NCBI GenBank assembly: GCA_946481445.1
Contig: CAMLOA010000032.1
Coordinates: 1 to 10,365, forward strand
From: an uncultured Devosia sp.
GTDB lineage: Bacteria > Pseudomonadota > Alphaproteobacteria > Rhizobiales > Devosiaceae
DNA length: 10,365 nt
Direction of reading: 5' to 3'
Positions 1 through 5,926 of this stretch are shown here, piece by piece. A program made the position numbers and the translations under genes. The notes beneath the pieces are model-generated. The model worked only from the letters and a program-made list of their open reading frames with translations, was not told the DNA's origin and did not search any database. How positions within the stretch are numbered: position 1 is the stretch's first letter; the number at the start of each line of letters is the position of its first letter.

Positions 1-66
1 GGCCGTCCGCGCCAGCTCTATAACGGTTCGCCCGCCCGCGACTTCAGCCCGCTCGGCGACCGCTGA
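1..66 (+). CDS. gltA: Citrate synthase, C-terminal fragment
   Basis: This is the last 21 codons and TGA stop of citrate synthase, the TCA-cycle enzyme that condenses acetyl-CoA with oxaloacetate; the rest lies left of the window. Frame 1 reads GRPRQLYNGS followed by ARDF, closely matching the C-terminal tail of type II citrate synthases (E. coli GltA has RPRQLYTG followed by RDF). The gene runs toward lpxB and the two 3' ends overlap by 23 bp, so the stop codon of each lies inside the other. A gltA neighbour next to lpxB is typical of Hyphomicrobiales, which supports the call. Only the tail is visible, so the catalytic residues cannot be checked. Confidence 0.88.
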   Translation, partial: GRPRQLYNGSPARDFSPLGDR

Positions 67-1201
67 TCTCTGCCCAATGGGCCAGGATCCGGTCGGCCGG
101 GTCCTGGCGGGGATCGTCTGCTTCGCCCATCTCCATGAGGCGTACCAGGTCGGCAAAGCGCTCTGCCTGGACAGAGCGTGCCCCGACATGGTCCAGCAAC
201 ATGCCGACGGCCGCTCCCAGGGCATCGACATCGGCTGCGGGTTGCACCAGTTCGGGAACCACAGCGTCCCTCAACACGATGTTTGGCAGCGAGACAGCCG
301 GTGAGCCGAGGCCGGCATAGACCTTCGCTTGGTGGCGATCCATCACATAGCAGACCACCATGGGCAGCCGCGCCATTGCCAACTCGAGCGTCACCGTGCC
401 CGAGACGGCCAGCGCCATCACGGCGCGGCCGTAGAGCGCTCTCCGCTCTGCCCGGTCGGTGACAACCTCGACGGGCACCGACCAGCCCTCCACTTCGGCC
501 TGGATGCGGCCCCGCAGCGACTTGAGCGTGGGCAGAACAATACCATCGACGGCGGCATGTCCGGCATGGCGCTCGGCGACCTGCCTGAACAGCGGCAAAT
601 GTCGCCGCAACTCGCCCTCGCGGCTGCCGGGCAACAGCACGAGCGGTCCACGCGTCGCCACGGGCCGGTCGAGCGCTTCCTGCAGTACCGGGTGCCCGAC
701 ATAGCAGGTCGAGGGGCCGCCAAGCCGCCGCATCACCGCCGGCTCGAAGGGAAGGACCGCGAGCACTTCGTCGAACAGGGGCTTGAGCCTGGCAGCGCGC
801 TCCGGTGCACGCGCCCACACCGATGGCGCGACGTAGAGGATCATCCTGCCGCCGTATCCCATCGACTTCAGCCGCCTCGCCAGGAGCCTCGAGAAATCCT
901 GCGAATCCACCAGAACGACGATGTCGGGCTCGTCCCGGCGGATCGCCCTCGCGGCCTGCTCAATGCGCCAAAGCAGCAATGGCAGGCGGCGGACGACATC
1001 GCTAATGCCCATGACGGCCAGGTCGCTCATGGGGAACAGGGACGTGAGCCCCGCGGCCTCAAGTTCATCGCCGCCCACGCCCGCCAAATCAAGCGGAACG
1101 CGGCCGCGCAACCGTCGCACCAGATCGGCGGCAATGCGGTCTCCCGATGGCTCGCCCGCCAGTACGAACAAGCGCAGCGGGCGCATTGCCGGCGCGCTCA
1201 C
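44..1201 (-). CDS. lpxB: Lipid-A-disaccharide synthase LpxB
   Basis: LpxB is a membrane-associated GT19 glycosyltransferase that joins UDP-2,3-diacylglucosamine to lipid X to form the tetraacyl disaccharide of lipid A. The 385-residue product is close to the usual length (about 382 in E. coli). It has the N-terminal AGEPSGD motif at residues 15-21, a DSQDF segment at 99-103, APSVWA at 125-130, PFEPAV at 151-156, the donor-site LLPGSREGE at 189-197 and a C-terminal VSGTVTLELA motif. The GTG start at 1201 overlaps the lpxA stop as GTGA. An in-frame ATG at 1186 (residue 6) is an equally plausible start, since neither has a strong Shine-Dalgarno sequence. The family motif DxPxF has Gln for Pro, and the usual WAWRxGR reads WARAPER. 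It is the last gene of the operon; its 3' end overlaps convergent gltA. The lpxI gene normally found upstream is absent. Confidence 0.96.
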   Translation of the reverse strand: MSAPAMRPLRLFVLAGEPSGDRIAADLVRRLRGRVPLDLAGVGGDELEAAGLTSLFPMSDLAVMGISDVVRRLPLLLWRIEQAARAIRRDEPDIVVLVDSQDFSRLLARRLKSMGYGGRMILYVAPSVWARAPERAARLKPLFDEVLAVLPFEPAVMRRLGGPSTCYVGHPVLQEALDRPVATRGPLVLLPGSREGELRRHLPLFRQVAERHAGHAAVDGIVLPTLKSLRGRIQAEVEGWSVPVEVVTDRAERRALYGRAVMALAVSGTVTLELAMARLPMVVCYVMDRHQAKVYAGLGSPAVSLPNIVLRDAVVPELVQPAADVDALGAAVGMLLDHVGARSVQAERFADLVRLMEMGEADDPRQDPADRILAHWAEISGRRAG

Positions 1202-2007
1202 TCGGCGTCGTGGCCGTTGCGCGGCAACAGGATGGGTCTATCGGAGGCGGCCGCGATGAAGGCGACCACGTCCTGCACCAGAACGTCGCCCTTGAACAAT
1301 TCGGCCGCGTCCTCGACACGCTCGCGCAATGTACCTTCGCTGGCAAAGATCAGCCGATAGGCCGCGCGCAAGCGGTGAATGGCCTCGCGATCGAACTTGC
1401 GGCGCTTGAGACCCACCAGGTTCAGCCCGGTCAGCGTCGCCCGGTTGCCCACCGCCATGCCGTAAGGAATTACGTCGCCATCCACCATGGACTGCGCCCC
1501 GATGAAGGCATGAGCACCAATGCGGGTGAACTGATGGATCACGCAGGTGCCACCGAAGATGACGTTGTCGCCGACATGAACATGGCCGGCAATACCCACA
1601 TAATTGGCCATGACCACGTTGTTGCCGATGATCGCGTCGTGGGCCACATGGGCACTGGCCATAATCAGGCAATCATTGCCGATCCGGGTCAGCATGCCGC
1701 CGCCCTCGGTACCAGGATTGATAGTGACCGACTCGCGGATGGTGCAACGCTCGCCGATCACCAGACGGGACGCCTCGCCGTGATATTTCAGGTCCTGGGG
1801 GCGGTGGCCGACCGAAGCAAAGGGATAGATCCTGGTATCCGCACCGACTTCAGTCCGGCCCTCCACGACCACATGCGATATCAGTTCGACCCCGTCGGCG
1901 AGCACGACGTCATTGCCGACCACGCAGTAGGGCCCGATCCGGACTCCCTTTCCCAGCTGCGCCTGGGGCCCGACGATTGCCGTCGGGTGAATATCGGCGT
2001 CTTTCAC
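1198..2007 (-). CDS. lpxA: UDP-N-acetylglucosamine acyltransferase LpxA
   Basis: LpxA catalyses the first step of lipid A synthesis, moving an (R)-3-hydroxyacyl chain from ACP to the 3-position of UDP-GlcNAc in the cytoplasm; the active enzyme is a trimer. The 269-residue product (262 in E. coli) shows left-handed beta-helix hexapeptide repeats from about residue 6 to 185, the catalytic motif AHVAHD with His123 (His125 in E. coli), IHQF at 157-160, and the C-terminal helical domain opening with GLKRRKFDREAI. It starts with GTG at 2007, overlapping the fabZ stop as GTGA; GAGG lies 7 bases upstream inside fabZ. The residue matching acyl-ruler Gly173 of E. coli is Ala171. The TGA stop overlaps the lpxB start, so the two are probably translationally coupled. 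Confidence 0.97.
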   Translation of the reverse strand: MKDADIHPTAIVGPQAQLGKGVRIGPYCVVGNDVVLADGVELISHVVVEGRTEVGADTRIYPFASVGHRPQDLKYHGEASRLVIGERCTIRESVTINPGTEGGGMLTRIGNDCLIMASAHVAHDAIIGNNVVMANYVGIAGHVHVGDNVIFGGTCVIHQFTRIGAHAFIGAQSMVDGDVIPYGMAVGNRATLTGLNLVGLKRRKFDREAIHRLRAAYRLIFASEGTLRERVEDAAELFKGDVLVQDVVAFIAAASDRPILLPRNGHDAE

Positions 2008-2483
2008 GAAGTCGCCTCGACGATCATGGCCGTAATTTCCGCCTCCGCGATGACGACACCGTCAACCTTCGCCTCCGCACTATAGCGGCCGACATTGCGG
2101 CGACGCTGAATCTTGGCGATGTGGAACTCAACGCGGTCGCCCGGGCCCGCAGGCTTACGGAACTTGGCCTTGTCGACCCCCAGCATGAGCACGATGTTCT
2201 TCTTGCCGCCGTTGGAGTCGTGCTTGATCACGATGGCGCCGGCAGTCTGCGCCATTCCCTCGATGATGAGAACACCCGGGAAGATCGGATTATCCGGAAA
2301 ATGACCCTGGAAGATGGGCTCGTTGAACGTCACGTTCTTGATGCCGACCGCCGTCTCGTCGCGGTCAATATCAATGATCTTGTCGATCATCAGGAACGGG
2401 TAGCGGTGCGGCAGGGCCTTGAGAATCTCAGCCAGGCTCATGGCCGAAAGTTCGGTGGTCCCTTCGTTCGCGCTTTCGGTCAT
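2004..2483 (-). CDS. fabZ: 3-hydroxyacyl-ACP dehydratase FabZ
   Basis: FabZ dehydrates (R)-3-hydroxyacyl-ACP to trans-2-enoyl-ACP in type II fatty acid synthesis, in the cytoplasm. It competes with LpxA and LpxD for the same 3-hydroxyacyl-ACP pool, which explains its place between their genes. The 159-residue product (151 in E. coli) is a single hot-dog fold with LPHRYPFLMID at residues 24-34 and the active-site stretch GHFPDNPIFPG, holding catalytic His61, followed by IIEGMAQ with catalytic Glu75. The ATG start at 2483 overlaps the lpxD stop as ATGA, and a purine-rich AAGGGGG in the lpxD tail lies about 10 bases upstream. Both gene ends overlap their neighbours by 4 bases, so expression is likely locked to lpxD and lpxA. 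FabA is ruled out by the FabZ-type sequence, with Glu rather than Asp at the second catalytic position. Confidence 0.97.
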   Translation of the reverse strand: MTESANEGTTELSAMSLAEILKALPHRYPFLMIDKIIDIDRDETAVGIKNVTFNEPIFQGHFPDNPIFPGVLIIEGMAQTAGAIVIKHDSNGGKKNIVLMLGVDKAKFRKPAGPGDRVEFHIAKIQRRRNVGRYSAEAKVDGVVIAEAEITAMIVEATS

Positions 2484-3508
2484 CCCCGCTTATCCCCCTT
2501 TGACAATTTACGCATGGTGGCGATCTCGCGCCAAAAATCCTTGATATCCTGTGCGGGCGCGCCGGCCAGCTTCGAACCGGCGGGCCAATCCTTGGTGACC
2601 GCAGCCCGTCCATGAACCACCGACCCGGCCCCGATCGTGAGGTGCCCCGAGGTGCCGACGCCGCCGCCCATGAGCACGCCGTCTTCTACCACGGTAGACC
2701 CCGACAGCCCGCTCATCGCCGCAATCAGGCAATTGCGCCCGATCCGACAATTGTGACCAATCTGGACCAGGTTGTCGATCTTGGTCCCCTCACCCACCAT
2801 CGTGTCGCCGAGGGCGCCCCGGTCGACAGTGCTGTTGGCGCCGATCTCGACTCGATCCTGGATCAGGACGCGGCCCAGTTGCGGCACCTTGCGGTTGGAA
2901 ATGCCGAAGTCCAGCCAGCCGAAGCCCTCCGTCCCGATCCGCACACCGGAATGAATGACGACCTCGTTGCCGATATGCGCGCAGTCGATGGTGCAGTTGG
3001 CGGCGATGGTGCAGTTGCGGCCGATCGTGACACCGGCGCCGATCACGGTGTTGGCTCCGATGACGGTTCCCCGCCCGATCTCCACGCCCGGGCCGACGAC
3101 GACATTGCTTCCCAGCGTGACATCGCGTTCGAGAACCGGGGCGCCCAGGTCGTCCCGGCCGGCGGCAATGACCGAGCGCGTGCTGGACGGATAAAGCAGG
3201 TCCAGCAGATCGGCAAAGAGGTGGTGCGGCTTGTCGGCGACAATGGCGATGGTTCCGGCGGGGACCTCCTCGCGGAGCCCCGGCGTCACAACGACGGCCC
3301 CCGCCAGCGTGCGCTGCAGCAGACGGCCATAGGAGGCATGCGCGGCAAGCGCCAGGTCGCCCGAACCGGCCAGGTCGAGGTCGGAGACACCCGAAACCAT
3401 GAGATCATGATCACCCAGGCCAGCCAGCAGGTCCGCCCGGCCGAGCTGTGTCAGCAGGGTGACCACGCTCGATGGGCCGGCAAAACGGTGGAAGCGGATA
3501 TCGACCAT
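2480..3508 (-). CDS. lpxD: UDP-3-O-acylglucosamine N-acyltransferase LpxD
   Basis: LpxD adds the amide-linked (R)-3-hydroxyacyl chain at the 2-position of UDP-3-O-acyl-glucosamine, the third step of lipid A synthesis; it is a cytoplasmic trimer. From the ATG at 3508 the product has 342 residues, matching E. coli LpxD (341). It shows an N-terminal uridine-binding domain (about 1-110), a hexapeptide beta-helix (about 125-300) and a C-terminal helix. The motif KIDNLVQIGHN holds catalytic His252 (E. coli His239). A TTG at 3559 would lengthen the protein by 17 residues, but that stretch is encoded by a perfect hairpin and has no family counterpart, so ATG is preferred; neither start has a clear Shine-Dalgarno sequence. 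The residue aligned with the E. coli ruler Met290 is Ala303. The stop overlaps fabZ. Confidence 0.95.
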   Translation of the reverse strand: MVDIRFHRFAGPSSVVTLLTQLGRADLLAGLGDHDLMVSGVSDLDLAGSGDLALAAHASYGRLLQRTLAGAVVVTPGLREEVPAGTIAIVADKPHHLFADLLDLLYPSSTRSVIAAGRDDLGAPVLERDVTLGSNVVVGPGVEIGRGTVIGANTVIGAGVTIGRNCTIAANCTIDCAHIGNEVVIHSGVRIGTEGFGWLDFGISNRKVPQLGRVLIQDRVEIGANSTVDRGALGDTMVGEGTKIDNLVQIGHNCRIGRNCLIAAMSGLSGSTVVEDGVLMGGGVGTSGHLTIGAGSVVHGRAAVTKDWPAGSKLAGAPAQDIKDFWREIATMRKLSKGDKRG

Positions 3509-3527
3509 TGTGTCACTTGGAAAAGCA

Positions 3528-3559
3528 TTGAGCCGCGGCGCTACCGCCCCGCGGCTCAA
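3528..3559 (-). terminator. Hairpin between bamA and lpxD (terminator or attenuator candidate)
   Basis: In transcript direction, TTGAGCCGCGG is followed by a 10-base loop and then its exact complement CCGCGGCTCAA, giving an 11-bp GC-rich stem. TGCTTTTCC follows, only a short T run, so this looks like a weak or partial intrinsic terminator, an attenuator or an RNA-stability element rather than a full stop. It begins 23 bases after the bamA stop and ends 19 bases before the lpxD ATG. On the plus strand the stem is followed by A, not T, so it fits only minus-strand transcription. Confidence 0.45.
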
Positions 3560-3582
3560 AAAACTGTCTCACGCGGTGCCGA

Positions 3583-5742
3583 TCAGAGCAAGGTCGACAG
3601 GGTCAGCTGGAAGACCTGCGTCTTGTCGTCCGTCGACTTGTTCAACACGTGGGCGAAGTCGCCACGCAGCGGGCCAAACGGCGAGTCCCAGATGATGGAG
3701 GCACCGATGGACGTCCGGAGCGGAACATCGTTGCTGGACGGGTCGATCATGACGGCGCCGATATTGGGCGCGTTGACCCAGGCAGCATCGGCCCAGATGG
3801 CACCGCTCAAGCCATAGCTTTCCGGCACGACGGGGATCGGGAACTCGATCTCGGCGGACACACCGGCATAGACGGTGGCACCAAAATACTCGCCGCTCGC
3901 CAGGCGCGGACCGAAGCCACGCCCTTCGAAGCCACGGATCAGCTGTGCGCCGGGCGTGAAGGCTTCCACGGTGTGGACGCCGTTGCCGCTGAAGTCGTTG
4001 ATGATGCCGGCCTGGCCACGAACGCTGGCGACGATGCCGCTATCTTCCACGATGGGCAGGAAGTAACGGGCACGCGCCTCGGTCTTGAGCAGGTTGTGAT
4101 CCCAGCCGACATACTGCTGGCTGAAGGTTGCGTAGAGCCCTTCGGTCGGAGACTTCACGTCGTCCACGCCGTTATAGGTCAGCGTGTAGCCGATGAAGGC
4201 CTTGCGGAACTCGTCACCATCCGCCACGAGCGACGACGTCTGGCCCGGGATCAGGATTTCGGGCGTCGCGTCATTGTCGTCATGGTCGACCGTCTTGTTG
4301 TCGCGGATGACCTTGCGCTCGAGACCGGCAAAGATGGTGGCCGACAGATCTTCCGTCAGCGGGATGCCGGCGCGGAGCTGGCCGCCCGTGGCCTCATAGC
4401 CATAGTAGTTCGTGTCGGTCTCTTCATAGATGCGGTGATAGGCATCGATGCCGGCCGAGATGTTGAGGCCCATGAAGCGGGGCTCGGTGAACGAGAAATC
4501 GAAGGTACGGCCCGACTGCGAGGCGCCGATGGCAGCACGCAGATACTGGCCACGACCCAGGAAGTTCCGTTCGGTCAGCGAGATTTCGCCCAGGATGCCG
4601 TCCACGGTCGAGTAACCGGCGGTCGCGCCGTAGTCACCGGTCGACTTTTCGGTCACGGCAATGTTGATGACGACCTTGTCCGGAGCAGAACCGGGAGCGG
4701 TCGAGACCTCGACGGCAGAGAAGTAGTCCAGAGCCTGGATATTGTTGCGGCCGCGAACCACGAGAGCACGGTTGAAGGGGTCGCCTTCGCCGAACTCCAG
4801 CTCGCGCCGGATCACGAAATCACGGGTCTTGGTGTTGCCGGTGATATTGATGCGCTCGACATAGATGCGCGCACCCTCATCGACGAGGTAGGTGATGTTG
4901 AAGGTGCCGGTAGCGGCGTCGCGATCAAGCCGGGCGCGGACATCGGCGAAGGAATAGCCCTGCGCGGTGGCCTCATAGGCCATTTCCTCGATGGTCTGCT
5001 GCAGGTCGCCGGCGGAGAAGGTGGACCCCTGCCCGGTCTGCACAACCCACTTCAGGGCGTCGGTATTCAGCCCGTCGATGCTCGTTTCGATGCCGACATT
5101 GCCGAATTCGTACTTCTGACCTTCATTGATGGTGAAGTTGATGAAGTAGGCATTGCGGGCCGCATCATATTCACCAACCGACGTCACCTGGGCATCGGGA
5201 TAGCCACGGTTTGCGTAGTAGAGGCGGATGCGTTCGCGATCGATGGCCAGCTTCTGCTCATCGTAGCCGTCATCCTTGAACAGCCAGCTCAGGAAGCCGG
5301 TTTCCTTGGTCAGCATGGCACCCTTGAGGTTGCCAGCGCTGATTGCGTTGTTGCCGGTGAAGTTGATTGCCGCGATGCCGGCGCGATTGCCCTCGTTGAC
5401 CACGAAGATCACGCGAACGCGCCCATCGGCCGTCGGCTCGGTGCGCGCGGTAACCGAAACATTGAGGAACCCGTCGCGATCGTAAGCCTGCCGGATACTC
5501 TCGATATCAGAGGCCAGACGCGCCTGGGTGAAGATGCCGGAGGCGGATACGTCCACCATGGCCAGCAGGGCAGAATCCGAGAAGCGGCGATTGCCCTCGA
5601 ACAGCACCGAACCGACCAGCTGCTCCTGAGCCTGGACGGCAGCGACGCCGAACACGGGAACACTCTGACCGGCCAAGGGAGCCGCGCCGAGCAGGGCAAG
5701 CGCCAGGACCGCGCCGCGCAACAGCTTGGTGGGATGGATCAT
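3583..5742 (-). CDS. bamA: Outer membrane protein assembly factor BamA (Omp85), four POTRA domains
   Basis: BamA is the Omp85-family barrel that folds and inserts beta-barrel proteins into the outer membrane. From the ATG at 5742 (AGAAGG 10 bases upstream) it has 719 residues: a signal peptide (about 1-38, ending AAVQA), four POTRA domains at about 42-119, 120-208, 209-290 and 291-369, then a barrel at 370-719 with the loop-6 motif IRGF at 602-605 and a WDSPFGPLR segment near the end. By sequence pattern the four POTRAs match P2-P5 of five-POTRA proteins, so P1 seems missing. The protein ends in Leu-Leu instead of an aromatic residue. An in-frame ATG at 5811 would add 23 residues before the signal peptide, without a Shine-Dalgarno sequence, and is disfavoured. 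The gene sits after rseP and before lpxD, as is usual. Confidence 0.96.
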   Translation of the reverse strand: MIHPTKLLRGAVLALALLGAAPLAGQSVPVFGVAAVQAQEQLVGSVLFEGNRRFSDSALLAMVDVSASGIFTQARLASDIESIRQAYDRDGFLNVSVTARTEPTADGRVRVIFVVNEGNRAGIAAINFTGNNAISAGNLKGAMLTKETGFLSWLFKDDGYDEQKLAIDRERIRLYYANRGYPDAQVTSVGEYDAARNAYFINFTINEGQKYEFGNVGIETSIDGLNTDALKWVVQTGQGSTFSAGDLQQTIEEMAYEATAQGYSFADVRARLDRDAATGTFNITYLVDEGARIYVERINITGNTKTRDFVIRRELEFGEGDPFNRALVVRGRNNIQALDYFSAVEVSTAPGSAPDKVVINIAVTEKSTGDYGATAGYSTVDGILGEISLTERNFLGRGQYLRAAIGASQSGRTFDFSFTEPRFMGLNISAGIDAYHRIYEETDTNYYGYEATGGQLRAGIPLTEDLSATIFAGLERKVIRDNKTVDHDDNDATPEILIPGQTSSLVADGDEFRKAFIGYTLTYNGVDDVKSPTEGLYATFSQQYVGWDHNLLKTEARARYFLPIVEDSGIVASVRGQAGIINDFSGNGVHTVEAFTPGAQLIRGFEGRGFGPRLASGEYFGATVYAGVSAEIEFPIPVVPESYGLSGAIWADAAWVNAPNIGAVMIDPSSNDVPLRTSIGASIIWDSPFGPLRGDFAHVLNKSTDDKTQVFQLTLSTLL

Positions 5743-5783
5743 ATTCTTATTGCCTTCTGCGACCAGGCCCGGAGAATCGCCAT
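5739..5783 (-). CDS. Possible 14-codon leader ORF before bamA
   Basis: A short reading frame encodes MAILRAWSQKAIRI. GGGGGAG, a good Shine-Dalgarno-like sequence, lies 8 bases upstream of its ATG, and its TGA stop overlaps the bamA ATG in the form ATGA. Its last codons, ATA AGA ATA, should be rare in this GC-rich genome; they also form the spacer between the bamA ribosome-binding site and its start. It could couple or tune bamA translation. I recognise no family, and one ORF this short could arise by chance. Confidence 0.3.
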   Translation of the reverse strand: MAILRAWSQKAIRI

Positions 5784-5817
5784 GCACAGCGCTCCCCCAA
5801 GCTAACTCCATTGCACC

Positions 5818-5845
5818 GTTTTACCGTCTTTTTACCCAAGAACAA
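5818..5845 (-). promoter_or_regulatory. Weak promoter candidate for bamA
   Basis: In the AT-richer part of the 184-base rseP-bamA gap, TTGTTC and TAAAAC are spaced by 16 bases in the bamA direction. They match a housekeeping promoter only partly (3 of 6 and 4 of 6 against TTGACA/TATAAT). An internal promoter is plausible because this is the longest gap between rseP and lpxB, but these boxes alone do not prove it. Confidence 0.2.
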
Positions 5846-5926
5846 GGCGCAAGCCCTGACGCGGTTAGCAAATGCTTGGTGCCCTTGTATTCCTGCAACA
5901 CCTTACGAACCAAGGTTAACCAGTGG

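Noticed and set aside
329..1360. A 343-codon plus-strand frame opposite lpxB
   Set aside because: Same codon-aligned antisense effect; its product is low-complexity in Arg, His and Gln and matches no known family.
2480..3508. Repetitive DNA pattern across lpxD and lpxA
   Set aside because: It reflects the hexapeptide repeats of the left-handed beta-helix proteins, not a DNA repeat element.
2612..3817. A 401-codon plus-strand frame opposite lpxD and the end of bamA
   Set aside because: It is a shadow of lpxD codon choice; the repeated Asp/Val/Gly pattern mirrors the hexapeptide repeats read backwards.
3649..5805. A 718-codon open frame on the plus strand covering nearly all of bamA
   Set aside because: It is in the codon-aligned antisense phase, where stops appear only if bamA uses TTA, CTA or TCA codons, which are rare at this GC content. 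The translation has no family features, while bamA is unmistakable.
5743..5811. N-terminal extension of bamA from the ATG at 5811
   Set aside because: It would put 23 residues in front of a classical signal peptide and lacks a ribosome-binding site, whereas the ATG at 5742 has AGAAGG.
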